Shown here: positions 1 to 9,776 of the stretch, one piece after another | How positions within the stretch are numbered: the stretch's first letter is position 1 | Layout of the letters: every line of letters starts with the position of its first letter | DNA from: Acinetobacter sp. NCu2D-2 | GTDB lineage: Bacteria; Pseudomonadota; Gammaproteobacteria; Pseudomonadales; Moraxellaceae | DNA length: 64,000 nucleotides | Assembly: GCF_001647675.1 (NCBI RefSeq) | Contig: NZ_CP015594.1 | Span: 744,001 to 808,000 of the forward strand | Direction of reading: 5' to 3' | Translations under genes and position numbers: made by a program | Notes under the pieces: model-generated | What the model was told of the DNA's origin: nothing | What the model saw: the letters and a program-made list of their open reading frames with translations, nothing else | Database searches by the model: none

Positions 1-765
<765 letters not shown>

Positions 766-954
766 CTATCCCAAATCAGTCGTCATCACGACATGTCTAT
801 TTTCAACGAATATTTACATTGTACGGCATTCTATTTTCGAATGTCAGCCAGAATAAAAATCTGTTGAGAAAAAAACCAAGGATTTAAACAACAAAATACA
901 ATTCAATCAGCCATTTTGATTAAAATATTGTGAAAGACCACGAGAAGAATAACT

Positions 955-1884
955 ATGGCGAGCAGTTTATTATTATTACTCGATGATATTGCCACCATCA
1001 TGGATGACATTGCCCTCATGAGTAAAATGGCAGCCAAGAAGACGGCTGGCGTACTTGGAGATGATTTGGCATTGAACGCTCAGCAGGTAACGGGTGTGAG
1101 TGCAGATCGTGAATTACCTGTCGTGTGGAAAGTGGCTAAAGGCTCGCTCATTAATAAGTGCATACTCGTGCCCTTGGCTCTGATTATTAGCTATGTCGCA
1201 GGTTGGTTAATCAATCCACTTTTGGTCATTGGTGGATTATTTTTGTGCTATGAAGGTGTGGAAAAAGTTATTCATACTTTACAGCATAAAAAATCAACAG
1301 ACGCTGAAGCGGCTGAACAACGCGTTCTACAAGCTGAAACAGATTTGGTCGCGTATGAAAATGAAAAAGTAAAAGGTGCGATCCGAACAGATTTTATTTT
1401 ATCGGCTGAAATTGTGGTGATTACTTTAGGAACAGTCGCAGCGGCCACTATGCTGACTAAAATTACGGTCTTGAGCTTAATCGCATTGGTGATGACAGTC
1501 GGTGTCTATGGTTTTGTGGCTGTCATTGTCAAAATTGATGATGCTGGATTGTATCTTATTAAAAAAGAATCAGATTTTAAGAAAAAACTTGGACAGGGTT
1601 TGTTATCATTCGCGCCAATTTTAATGAAATTTCTATCCATTGTTGGCACGATAGCCATGTTTTTAGTCGGTGGTGGCATCATTAATCATGCCGTACCATG
1701 GATGCATCATTTTACTGAAGACAGTGTCGACTATGTCGAAGTACTTCCAAATATTGGAACAATCTTGGGCGCGGTCACTCCGATGTTAATAAATTTTGTT
1801 GTTGGAATAATTGCAGGACTAATTGTTTTAATGGTGGTGAAGGCCGTTACGAAACTATGGCCTAAATCGGGTAAATCATCTTAA
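955..1884 (+). CDS. DUF808 (YedI-type) inner membrane protein
   Basis: Membrane protein of 309 residues matching the DUF808/YedI family, whose biochemical role is unknown. The conserved N-terminus rich in Leu and Asp ([17 protein letters not shown]) is the family hallmark, followed by a [15 protein letters not shown] stretch. Hydrophobic spans lie near residues 65-100, 143-192, 216-245 and 277-298, so several transmembrane helices are expected. The ATG has a GAGAAG-type ribosome site just upstream. The metallopeptidase gene follows after 41 bases and may be co-transcribed. Confidence 0.88.
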   Translation: MASSLLLLLDDIATIMDDIALMSKMAAKKTAGVLGDDLALNAQQVTGVSADRELPVVWKVAKGSLINKCILVPLALIISYVAGWLINPLLVIGGLFLCYEGVEKVIHTLQHKKSTDAEAAEQRVLQAETDLVAYENEKVKGAIRTDFILSAEIVVITLGTVAAATMLTKITVLSLIALVMTVGVYGFVAVIVKIDDAGLYLIKKESDFKKKLGQGLLSFAPILMKFLSIVGTIAMFLVGGGIINHAVPWMHHFTEDSVDYVEVLPNIGTILGAVTPMLINFVVGIIAGLIVLMVVKAVTKLWPKSGKSS

Positions 1885-1925
1885 AACGATAAGCTAAATA
1901 TTGGTAAATAAAGAAGGATAGAGCT

Positions 1926-2834
1926 ATGCGCTGGAAAGGTCGTCGAGTCAGCTCGAATATAGAAGATAACCGTGGTGGCGGTGGTGCAAAAGCGGGTGGC
2001 ATTAGTATTGTCGGGCTCGTGGTGGCTTTTGTGGCATGGAAATTTTTTGGGGTGGATCCGCAGCAAGCCTATCAAACTACCAAACAAGTCACGTCTGGTA
2101 TGTCAGCAAGTGCTGAAACGCGTGGTTTGGATAATCCAACGCCTGAGCAGCAAGAGTCGATGGAGTTTGTCGGCACGGTCTTGGCAGATACAGAGGATAC
2201 ATGGTCTCAAGTTTTTCAATCCCAGCTGAATCAGCAATATACACCACCAAAATTAGTATTATTTAGTGGTGTGGTGAATTCAGGCTGTGGAGCTGCACAA
2301 TCTGCAATGGGGCCATTTTATTGTCCAGCGGATCAAAAAGTTTATATCGATACCGCTTTCTTTAAAGATATGCGTACCCAAATGGGCATTACAGGCGAGC
2401 AAAACTCAACTGAACTTTCTCGTAATGACCAAGCAGGTGACTTTGCTCTAGCTTATGTAGTTGCACATGAAGTGGGACATCACATTCAAACGATTTTAGG
2501 TATTTCATCTCAAGTTCAGCACGCTCGTCAGCAAGCGACTAAAGTGCAAGGCAATCAGTTGTCAGTCTTGCAAGAGCTGCAAGCAGACTGTTTTGCTGGA
2601 GTTTGGGCGTATCATAACCATGAGCGTACCCAATTCTTAGAACAAGGTGATGTACAAGAAGCAATGGATGCAGCCCATAAGATTGGTGATGACTACTTAC
2701 AAAAGCAAGCTACAGGTCATGTTGTCCCAGACAGCTTTACTCATGGTACCAGTGCACAGCGTGTACAGTGGTTTAATACAGGGTTGAAAACAGGACAAAT
2801 GTCATCGTGTGATACATTTAAAAATGGTGTCTAA
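1926..2834 (+). CDS. YpfJ-type neutral zinc metallopeptidase, membrane anchored
   Basis: 302-residue protein of the YpfJ/KPN_02809 putative neutral zinc metallopeptidase family. The start MRWKGRRVSSNIEDNRG is typical of the family. One transmembrane segment (about residues 24-40) would leave the rest in the periplasm. The zinc motif HEVGH is at residues 181-185, and a downstream ELQADCFAG supplies the family's third metal-ligand region. The ATG has AAGGA upstream. The gene ends at a hairpin terminator shared with the convergent gene. The physiological substrate is not known. Confidence 0.9.
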   Translation: MRWKGRRVSSNIEDNRGGGGAKAGGISIVGLVVAFVAWKFFGVDPQQAYQTTKQVTSGMSASAETRGLDNPTPEQQESMEFVGTVLADTEDTWSQVFQSQLNQQYTPPKLVLFSGVVNSGCGAAQSAMGPFYCPADQKVYIDTAFFKDMRTQMGITGEQNSTELSRNDQAGDFALAYVVAHEVGHHIQTILGISSQVQHARQQATKVQGNQLSVLQELQADCFAGVWAYHNHERTQFLEQGDVQEAMDAAHKIGDDYLQKQATGHVVPDSFTHGTSAQRVQWFNTGLKTGQMSSCDTFKNGV

Positions 2835-2844
2835 AGTCACATAG

Positions 2845-2870
2845 AAAAGGAGCGTGAAGCTCCTTTTTTT
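2845..2870. terminator. Intrinsic terminator between convergent genes
   Basis: GGAGC/GCTCC hairpin flanked by an A-run on the left and a T-run on the right, so it can stop transcription from both the metallopeptidase gene (+) and the convergent gene (-). Confidence 0.85.
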
Positions 2871-3423
2871 ATCGACCGAGGAATTGTTTAAAATTGCGTA
2901 ATATTCTAAAACTGACATACAACGCAGCGATTGCAAACAGCGCGATTGCGAAGATGATATATTTTAAATTACTGACATCTTGCTGATAGAACTGATGAAT
3001 TTCACTTTGGCTATATTCAAAATTTTTAGCTTGCCCATTACGGCTATCAACATAACTTAATTTTTGAATATAGTGCTGTTGTCCAATCTTGATAAGATCA
3101 ATGGATTGAATCTGACGCGTGTGAGTTTGATTATCTTCATCTAAGCAAAGTTGCGCATAATGTTCGCAGCTTACTTTACTGACATAGCCTTGATTGGCAA
3201 GCAAAATAAAAATCGCTTGATCAGACTTTTTATTATTTGAAACCAGTACAAACTGGCGATCATTTTGGCTCTGTAAAGATAATGTTTTCGCATCTTGATA
3301 GTATTGATCTGCTTTAATAATTTCATTGAGTTTAGTAAAACAGGTGAGTACCAATGACAGCGTAACGGTAAAAATAATTAAAGCCAAGAATAGGCGGAAC
3401 AGCGTTAAGACAGTTTTATGCAT
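2869..3423 (-). CDS. Hypothetical two-transmembrane protein
   Basis: 184-residue protein that I do not recognise. It has a hydrophobic N-terminal segment (about residues 7-30), a polar central part of about 110 residues, and a second hydrophobic segment (about 150-172) followed by a short basic tail. This topology suggests a periplasmic loop held by two inner-membrane helices. The central part has two cysteines, in SCEHYAQLC, which could form a disulfide in the periplasm. No clear ribosome site precedes the ATG, so the start is less certain. It stands alone between convergent and divergent neighbours. Confidence 0.65.
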   Translation of the reverse strand: MHKTVLTLFRLFLALIIFTVTLSLVLTCFTKLNEIIKADQYYQDAKTLSLQSQNDRQFVLVSNNKKSDQAIFILLANQGYVSKVSCEHYAQLCLDEDNQTHTRQIQSIDLIKIGQQHYIQKLSYVDSRNGQAKNFEYSQSEIHQFYQQDVSNLKYIIFAIALFAIAALYVSFRILRNFKQFLGR

Positions 3424-3636
3424 GGGAGAGACTTTAACAAGAAACGAAAGGGATCATTTTAATGATCGGCTTGTATGTTAATGCATCAATCAGTAAAACT
3501 GAAAACAAACTTAACTCAAAGTTTAAAAAATAAGTTTAAAATTAATTTTATCTCTCCGTGCACATTTATTTTATTTTTGGTATTTGCTGCATATTTACCC
3601 CACAACACTTGTGATTTCGCCCAATAAGGAAACCTG

Positions 3637-5136
3637 ATGGGAAGTTTCTTTTTCCTCCAAGTATTGACAGTGGTCTTTTCGCTTTCAATTGCAACCACCA
3701 TGTTTAACAAGCGTGTCCTTGGTTTCCCGCAAGCCATTGGTGTGCCGATTGTTTCTGCAATTTTTGTCTTTATTTTACAGTGGGGCGCAAGTCTCCTGCA
3801 TGGTAATCCATTCTTTAATATTAATATTACTAATATTGAAAAAGCAGTACGAACCATTGATTTTTATGATTTTTTAATTAATGGCGTAATCTGTTTCATT
3901 TTGACCTCTTCAGCTCTGAAATTTAAGGTTTCGGATTTAAGAAACCACTGGAGACCGATTGGTATCTTGGCTAGTGTAGCGTTGGTCTTTTGTGCGGTTT
4001 TCTTTGGACTGATTCTATATGGTTACCAATTCCTGATTGGTAAACATGTTGATTTGTTGGTGCTGCTATTATTGGGTGCTGCATTAGGGGCAACGGATCC
4101 GATTGGGATTAAAGGCGTACTCAGTTCCGTGCGTGCACCTCATCATTTAATCGTCAAGCTTGAAGGTGAATCACTCTTTAACGATGCCATGTGTATTGCA
4201 TTGTTCATGACCTTGTTTAATGTCTTGCAAGGCGAGAATTTTACCGTCATCGGGGTGTTACAAACCTTACTTTATGAAATTGTCGTTGCAGTATTGATTG
4301 GTTTGGTATTCGGTTTTGCCATTCTAAGAATTTTGCGTGGCAAACATGAAATGGAATCGTTGATTCTCACGACTGCTTTATTGGCTTGTGGTTCTTATTT
4401 AGTCGCGTTACTTGCTCATGCCTCTGCACCGATTGCATGTGTGATTGGTGGTTTGATTGTCGGTAACAAATGGAAAGAAATTCTTGCTCGTTCTGATATT
4501 GAAGATGTGAATCATTTCTGGCATACCGTCGAAGGTATTATTAATTCCTTCTTGTTCACCCTCATTGGGCTTGAACTGTTTATTTTAGATTTAAGTACGA
4601 GCTTGGTTCTAGGAGGTATTGTTGCCTTTATTATTTTGCATGCTGCTCGCTTCGCTGCCAATCATTTGTCGTTTGCATTATTCCCAAGTATGCGCAAGAA
4701 AAGCTATAACGGCAGTTTGACCATCCTGTCATGGGGTGGGGTGCGCGGTGGGATTTCATTGGCACTCATTTTAGCGGTCGCCAATATTCCTGAACTTGAG
4801 GAATACAGCAGTATCTTGATCGGCTATACCTTTATTGTGGTGCTACTTTCGGGTGTTGTCTGTGGTTTGGGGCTACCTGCAGTAATGAATGCCTTTTACT
4901 ACAATCCCAATGAAGAAACACAAGGTTTCAAAGGGTGGTACCAACGGATGTGCCATAAGATGAACCGTAAGAAGTTCCAATATCTAGTCGGTGAAGATGC
5001 TCACGGAAATGAAATTATTACCGTTTATAAGCCTGAGAATCTGATTGATGAAAAAGCTGAAGATGGTGTTGCAGCATTGCATAATCCTGAGAAGGTGAAA
5101 GAAGTTAAACGTCTTGAAAACCCAGATAACTTCTAA
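3637..5136 (+). CDS. Na+/H+ antiporter, CPA1 (NhaP) family
   Basis: 499-residue polytopic membrane protein of the cation:proton antiporter-1 family, expected to exchange Na+ (or K+) for H+ across the inner membrane in pH and salt homeostasis. The ATDP motif (about 152-155) and EGESLFNDA (about 176-184, with the paired Asn-Asp of the ion site) are characteristic. About 12 hydrophobic segments end near residue 425, followed by a charged cytoplasmic tail of about 75 residues. The ATG has AAGGA upstream. A hairpin terminator follows the stop. Confidence 0.9.
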   Translation: MGSFFFLQVLTVVFSLSIATTMFNKRVLGFPQAIGVPIVSAIFVFILQWGASLLHGNPFFNINITNIEKAVRTIDFYDFLINGVICFILTSSALKFKVSDLRNHWRPIGILASVALVFCAVFFGLILYGYQFLIGKHVDLLVLLLLGAALGATDPIGIKGVLSSVRAPHHLIVKLEGESLFNDAMCIALFMTLFNVLQGENFTVIGVLQTLLYEIVVAVLIGLVFGFAILRILRGKHEMESLILTTALLACGSYLVALLAHASAPIACVIGGLIVGNKWKEILARSDIEDVNHFWHTVEGIINSFLFTLIGLELFILDLSTSLVLGGIVAFIILHAARFAANHLSFALFPSMRKKSYNGSLTILSWGGVRGGISLALILAVANIPELEEYSSILIGYTFIVVLLSGVVCGLGLPAVMNAFYYNPNEETQGFKGWYQRMCHKMNRKKFQYLVGEDAHGNEIITVYKPENLIDEKAEDGVAALHNPEKVKEVKRLENPDNF

Positions 5137-5159
5137 ATCTTGTATCAGTCAATTTAAAA

Positions 5160-5185
5160 AGAGAATCTCAGGATTCTCTTTTTTG
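5160..5185 (+). terminator. Intrinsic terminator after the antiporter gene
   Basis: AGAGAATC/GATTCTCT hairpin followed by a T-rich run. It lies between the antiporter stop and the start chosen for the alkyltransferase-like gene, which argues against the longer N-terminus that the reading frame permits. Confidence 0.8.
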
Positions 5186-5206
5186 TTTATAGTAGGTTTT
5201 TATTTT

Positions 5207-5548
5207 ATGGGTTTCCCTATGCTGACTGCGACAGAAGAAATGGCACAGATGATCTTAGAAACTGTGCAGCATATTCCATATGGTAAAGTTGCCAGTTATG
5301 GGCAGATTGCTTGCTTGGCGGGTTTGCCGCGTCATGCACGGTTAGTGGGGAAGACCTTGAGTCAACTTGAAACAGAGAGCAGTATTCCTTGGCATCGCGT
5401 TATTAATGCTTCAGGTAAAATTACGCATACTCGTGCCAATGAATGGGGTGATAATATTCAAGCACTGAAACTAAAAGATGAAGGTATATTGGTGGTAAAT
5501 TTAAAAGTAAATCTCAAACAATTTCTTTGGGATGGTTATGCCGTTTAA
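5207..5548 (+). CDS. Alkyltransferase-like protein (ATL, MGMT-type DNA-binding domain)
   Basis: 113-residue protein related to the DNA-binding domain of O6-alkylguanine-DNA methyltransferase. The active-site motif reads PWHRV (Trp at about 62) instead of PCHRV. This is the mark of alkyltransferase-like proteins, which bind O6-alkylguanine lesions and hand them to nucleotide excision repair rather than repairing them directly. The frame is open to 5114, but that would run the protein through the preceding terminator, so ATG 5207 (AGG ten bases upstream) or ATG 5219 is preferred. Confidence 0.85.
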   Translation: MGFPMLTATEEMAQMILETVQHIPYGKVASYGQIACLAGLPRHARLVGKTLSQLETESSIPWHRVINASGKITHTRANEWGDNIQALKLKDEGILVVNLKVNLKQFLWDGYAV

Positions 5549-5709
5549 ATCAGTATTGATCGGATGATTAAAAAGCTTGATATGGACTAGATTCAGTTTA
5601 ATTGCGTAGGCAGTACATCAAAAAATTATGATAAAAATCAATAATTGATTATTTTTTAATTATTTATAATGAATTTGCATACTCTGTGTACATTCATGTG
5701 TGAAAACAC

Positions 5710-5738
5710 TTGACGTTGGTAAATGAAATTAAGATAAT
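5710..5738 (+). promoter_or_regulatory. Sigma-70 promoter of tRNA-Met
   Basis: TTGACG (5710-5715), 17-base spacer, GATAAT (5733-5738), then a GC-rich discriminator starting GCGCAC. The spacing is ideal and the tRNA 5' end lies 16 bases downstream. The GC-rich discriminator is the type seen in stringently controlled stable-RNA promoters (inference). Confidence 0.8.
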
Positions 5739-5753
5739 GCGCACACAGTTTAC

Positions 5754-5830
5754 GGCTATGTAGCTCAGTTGGTTAGAGCACCGCACTCATAATGCGGGGG
5801 TCACAAGTTCAAGTCTCGTCATAGCCACCA
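5754..5830 (+). tRNA. tRNA-Met (CAT), elongator type
   Basis: 77-nt cloverleaf with encoded CCA. The 7 bp acceptor stem is GGCTATG/CATAGCC, and the anticodon stem is CCGCA/TGCGG around the loop CTCATAA, giving anticodon CAT at 5788-5790. The acceptor, D-arm (AGCTCAGTTGGTTAGAGC) and variable region resemble the E. coli elongator tRNA-Met rather than the initiator, which has a mismatched first pair, or tRNA-Ile2. Confidence 0.93.
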
Positions 5831-5838
5831 TTTTAAAA

Positions 5839-5867
5839 GACCAAGCTCTCAGCTTGGTCTCTTTTTT
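5839..5867 (+). terminator. Terminator of tRNA-Met
   Basis: 9 bp perfect stem GACCAAGCT/AGCTTGGTC with loop CTC, followed by TCTTTTTT. It starts nine bases after the encoded CCA. Confidence 0.92.
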
Positions 5868-5925
5868 GTGCCTGGAAAAAAAGTGGAAAAGTAATCTAAA
5901 TATTATTTTGTATAAATGAATAAGC

Positions 5926-5960
5926 AAAAAAAATCGCCTAGTCAACTAAGCGATTTTTTT
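5926..5960 (-). terminator. Terminator of nadE
   Basis: AATCGC/GCGATT stem with an additional TAG/CTA pairing inside. The A-run at 5926-5933 becomes the T-run on the minus strand. It is also T-rich on the plus strand, so it may work in both directions. Confidence 0.8.
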
Positions 5961-5976
5961 GAGCAGATTCTAAAGA

Positions 5977-7602
5977 TTAGAGACCTGCTTTCCAACCATT
6001 TACGATTGGATAGCGACGTTCACGGCTAAAGGCACGTGAACTGATGCGAGGACCAATCGCACCTTGACGACGTTTATATTCATTAAAGTCGACCAAACGA
6101 ATTACCTTTTTCACAACTTCAGCGTCGAAGCCTTTGGCAATAATGTCGTCTTGACTCATATCTTCTTCAATATATGCATAAAGAATTGCATCAAGTACAT
6201 CGTAAGCAGGTAATGAGTCTTGGTCAGTTTGATCTGGACGAAGTTCAGCTGAAGGTGGGCGAGTAATGACACGTTCAGGAATTACAGGTGTCTCAGAAAT
6301 GCTATTACGGTATTTTGCAAGTTCAAATACAATGGTTTTATAAACATCTTTAAGTACAGCAAAACCACCGACCATATCACCATAGAGTGTGCAGTAACCG
6401 ACAGAAAGTTCAGACTTGTTACCTGTTGAAAGCACTAAATTACCGAATTTATTCGATAACGCCATCAACAAAGTACCACGTGAACGTGCCTGTAAGTTTT
6501 CTTCAGTTGAGTCAGCTGGCGCATCACCGAAGAATGGGAACAGGGTTTGCATGAAGCCATTCACAATCGGATTGATTTCTGCAATACCAAAGGTCACACC
6601 AAGTGCTTTTGCTTGAGCTGCTGCATCTTCAACACTAATTTGTGCTGTGTAGGTGTATGGCATCATGACTGCCTGAACTTTATCTGCACCAATTGCATCA
6701 ACCGCAATGGCAAGTGTTAATGCTGAATCGATACCGCCTGATAAGCCAAGAATCACACCAGGGAAACCTGAGCGTTGTACATAGTCACGTGTTGCAACCA
6801 CAAGGCTTTGATAAATCTCAGCCATCGTTTCGAGTACAGGCGTGATGTTGCCTTTGCTATACTCTTGTTGTTCAGGGTTAAATTCAACAATGTACTGATC
6901 TTCTTTGAAGCTTGGTGCTTGTAAAGCGATTTCACCAGACTTGTTCAATACAAAACTTGTACCGTCAAAGACAAGGTCATCCTGTCCACCCACTTGGTTA
7001 CAGTAAACCAAATTGATGTTGAGCTGTTTTGCCAAAGCTGACATGGTGTCAATACGGTGCTGAGGTTTACCTACTTCATACGGAGATGAATTAAGTACCA
7101 AAGCAGTATCGACATTTAATTGAGCCAACTGTTGAACAGTAGTCAGTGACCAAACATCTTCACAAATTAGTACACCAAATTTATGTCCAAGATATTCAAA
7201 GACTAAATGTTGGTGACCTTCAGTGAAGTAACGTTTTTCATCGAACACGCTGTAGTTTGGCAAAGTCTGCTTGTTATATACACCTAAGACTTGACCATCT
7301 TTCATCACAGCTGCTGAGTTAAAGCGTTGACCGTCTTCAGTCACATTCACAAAGCCAAACACCATCAAAATATCTTTCACTTCAGAAAGTTGTTTGAATG
7401 CCTGTTCAGTACGTTTGGTTACGCTTGGGCGAATCAATAAATCTTCAGCAGGATAACCAATGGTTGAAAGTTCAGGGAAGATAATAATGTCAGCGTTATC
7501 TTTTTTAGCCTGATTGGCTTGTTCAATCATTTTTTGGGTATTTGCGTCTATATTGCCCACATGTGGAGAGAATTGAGCAAGGGCAATTTTAAAACTTTTC
7601 AT
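5977..7602 (-). CDS. nadE: Glutamine-dependent NAD+ synthetase
   Basis: 541-residue two-domain enzyme making NAD+ from nicotinic acid adenine dinucleotide, ATP and glutamine, the last step of NAD synthesis. The N-terminal nitrilase-type glutaminase shows the Glu-Lys-Cys triad: E44 in FPELS, K111 in NKQTLP, C147 in LICEDVW. The C-terminal synthetase has the PP-loop SGGIDS (288-293). The glutaminase domain distinguishes it from the short ammonia-only NadE of E. coli. It is a single gene with its own terminator. Confidence 0.97.
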   Translation of the reverse strand: MKSFKIALAQFSPHVGNIDANTQKMIEQANQAKKDNADIIIFPELSTIGYPAEDLLIRPSVTKRTEQAFKQLSEVKDILMVFGFVNVTEDGQRFNSAAVMKDGQVLGVYNKQTLPNYSVFDEKRYFTEGHQHLVFEYLGHKFGVLICEDVWSLTTVQQLAQLNVDTALVLNSSPYEVGKPQHRIDTMSALAKQLNINLVYCNQVGGQDDLVFDGTSFVLNKSGEIALQAPSFKEDQYIVEFNPEQQEYSKGNITPVLETMAEIYQSLVVATRDYVQRSGFPGVILGLSGGIDSALTLAIAVDAIGADKVQAVMMPYTYTAQISVEDAAAQAKALGVTFGIAEINPIVNGFMQTLFPFFGDAPADSTEENLQARSRGTLLMALSNKFGNLVLSTGNKSELSVGYCTLYGDMVGGFAVLKDVYKTIVFELAKYRNSISETPVIPERVITRPPSAELRPDQTDQDSLPAYDVLDAILYAYIEEDMSQDDIIAKGFDAEVVKKVIRLVDFNEYKRRQGAIGPRISSRAFSRERRYPIVNGWKAGL

Positions 7603-7951
7603 TCCAACTAAATCCTATTCCTATAGGTGAATACACTAGGTCACTGATTTTTATAATTCTAGTTATTCAGCTGAGTGCACTTTGTTACTAACAATATGCC
7701 AAATGGCCAAAATTAAAAAAACATCATTTTTGTATGATATTTAAGTCTTCATTAACAGAGCTAAAATATCAGACTCGACTTATTTTATCGAAATTTGCTT
7801 GAGATGCTAGCAATGTTTTGATTGTTTTATGGAACTTAACATTGAAACGCAATAAAAGTTGATAAAACTGTGATGAAAATGGAATAAATCAAATGAAAGA
7901 TTAAGAGAAAATGACATAAATTCAGTGATTATTTCTTTTGAGTATTCATTG
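7603..7951. other. Gene-free 349 bp stretch, nadE upstream region
   Basis: AT-rich spacer between nadE (start at the left end) and the C-terminus of the HExxH gene, both on the minus strand. It must hold the nadE promoter. I see no RNA gene, strong hairpin or credible coding sequence. Confidence 0.5.
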
Positions 7952-8467
7952 CTACATAGAATGTGCTGAGTCATTCAAAATAATATTGGGGATTTTTTTG
8001 AGAAAAATATCACGTGCAATATCACCTTGCTGCTCAATATTATAATCCCAGTAAGATTTATTCGCCTCAAGCGTATAGGCATATGGGTTATAGCGTTTGA
8101 AACTCAAAAAATAAGCACTTTGTAATAGGGCGCCTTTCAATAGAACATTGATGTTTTTTTGGTATTGTAAAATATGTGCCATTTCATGAATAAACAATGC
8201 CTGATAGCTCAAAGATTCTTTTGAGTAATCCGCCTTAAAGTGAAAGGCACGAGCATGAATGAATCCGCTGGGTGCCATAATCACATCTCTCGCTTGCCAA
8301 GGTAGGTAAGGATGATTCATAACATAGACATCCGAATAGCGAATCAAATCTCCAAAAACCTGTCTGCACAGTTGTACTTCACCTGATGTTAAAGATCGCC
8401 CTTTAAATTTTGAAAAACGAATCAGACGAAGTAATACGTAAAGCAGAAAACTTGGCATAGCAGACAT
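7952..8467 (-). CDS. Putative zinc-binding HExxH protein
   Basis: 171-residue protein without a firm family assignment. Residues 94-98 read HEMAH within ALFIHEMAHILQYQ, a gluzincin-like zinc motif, and a candidate third ligand Glu lies at about 145 in DYNIEQQGD. The N-terminus is hydrophobic then basic (MSAMPSFLLYVLLRLIRF), which could be a membrane anchor but is not a clean signal peptide. The layout resembles small proteins annotated as Vgr-related or metallopeptidase-like in other proteobacteria. No secretion genes are nearby, so function remains open. Confidence 0.6.
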   Translation of the reverse strand: MSAMPSFLLYVLLRLIRFSKFKGRSLTSGEVQLCRQVFGDLIRYSDVYVMNHPYLPWQARDVIMAPSGFIHARAFHFKADYSKESLSYQALFIHEMAHILQYQKNINVLLKGALLQSAYFLSFKRYNPYAYTLEANKSYWDYNIEQQGDIARDIFLKKIPNIILNDSAHSM

Positions 8468-8757
8468 TTAAAACCGTATTGGTTGAGTGTTGTGTTCTAT
8501 GTGATTTACAAGTTTCGTATGGAACTAAAATCCATTAAACCTGTTTTACAGATTGTTGCTTTTGACCTCTATAGATAAGGTTTTTCCCTTAAAGCTAAAA
8601 AGTCACTACTCACCTAGTTTAAAGTCATTATTTGTCAATTTAAAAGACTATTCTTGCAAATGCCAAGATCTGATTAGTCGCATAGCTTTGCTATATAAAG
8701 TGCAATTTCAAAATAAAAATTGCGTCACACCCTAACTGAAACATGAAAGGTGATGCT

Positions 8758-9714
8758 ATGCGATTCATACTGAATCTAAGAGATCAATTTCTGCAATTTA
8801 AAAAAATACGTCCTTTTAAAACAGAAGTTCAGTCGCCTGTAATTCCAATAAGGCATATGAAGTTCGATTTTAAAGCCGATCAAATCGATCATCGTTTTTA
8901 CTTAAATGCAGAACTGGCAACGGCTTATTTTGCATCGTTATCTATTTTTTTGACCTATGGTGAAGATTTGGTCATCGATACCGCGCGTTATCATCGGAAT
9001 CTTGTGGATGATCCAAAACTCAAACAATGGATTACCTCGTTGATTGGGCAGGAAGCATTACATTCAAAATTGCATGAAGAGCTTAATAATGCATTTTTGC
9101 AGGCAGATTTGCCCGTCGCGATGTTTAGGCATTGGGCGGAGCTGGTATTTAATTATGGATTCAACCGTTTGCCGCAAGCGATGAAACTATCATTAATGGC
9201 AGGTATTGAGCATTTTACTGCGGTTTTGGCTGAATACATGATGAACCATGAGTAAATTTTCTTTGAGACATCAGATGAAAAGCAGCGTGCAATATGGATG
9301 TGGCATATGCTTGAAGAATCTGAACACAAAGATATTGCATATGATGTATTTCAGTATTTATCTAATAATTACTGGCTTCGAATTGCGGGATTTTTTCCTG
9401 CACTAATCACGATTTTAGTGTTGATATCAGCGGCGGCAACGCTTGTGCCATTTTATCGAAATCCGAAAAATTTAATCCGTTTAGATTATTGGCAAGACAT
9501 ACCGAGAAGCTTCAAGCTGATCTTTGGTTTAAAAGATGGGGTATATGGCAGTACATGGAAGCATATATTAGATTACTTGCGATCAAGTTTTCATCCTAAT
9601 GACCATGATACTTCCGAATGGCTACAATATTATAAACAGAGATTATTAGATCGTGATCAAGGTGTGTTGGCGCCTTATCTTATAAAAGAGTTTACTCCGT
9701 CAATTCGAGCCTAA
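8758..9714 (+). pseudogene. Metal-dependent hydrolase-like gene (PF10118 type) broken by an in-frame stop
   Basis: Two open segments in the same frame (8758-9255 and 9256-9714) are separated only by TAA at 9253-9255. Read through, they give one protein of about 318 residues resembling the predicted metal-dependent hydrolase family COG3687/PF10118. It has His- and Glu-rich helices such as IGQEALHSKLHEE and WMWHMLEESEHKD. The sequence around the stop reads MMNHE-stop-IFFETSDEKQR, as expected if a CAA Gln codon became TAA. No base is gained or lost. ATG 8758 (AAAGG seven bases upstream) is the likely start; an in-frame ATG also lies at 8743. The N-terminal half alone would lose one of the metal-ligand regions. 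Confidence 0.8.
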
Positions 9715-9728
9715 ATTAGGAAATAAAA

Positions 9729-9755
9729 AAACCGCCCGAAGGGGCGGTTTTTTGT
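9729..9755. terminator. Bidirectional terminator between hydrolase pseudogene and gltA
   Basis: CCGCCC (9732-9737)/GGGCGG (9742-9747) stem with GAAG loop, A-run on the left and T-run on the right. It serves two convergent units. Confidence 0.92.
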
Positions 9756-9776
9756 GGTCTCTCGACGCGGTTCGAA

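Noticed and set aside
3516..3857. 113-residue minus-strand frame over the antiporter start
   Set aside because: Overlaps a well-supported gene and has no recognisable features.
5114..5206. N-terminal extension of the alkyltransferase-like protein
   Set aside because: It would translate through the antiporter's terminator hairpin and overlap the antiporter stop; the family domain starts later.
5754..5830. Reading the CAT-anticodon tRNA as tRNA-Ile2 or initiator tRNA-Met
   Set aside because: The acceptor stem has a normal first base pair, unlike the initiator, and the body matches elongator tRNA-Met closely.
8553..8735. 60-residue open frame before the hydrolase pseudogene
   Set aside because: No ribosome site, no family resemblance, low-complexity content, and it sits in an AT-rich promoter region.
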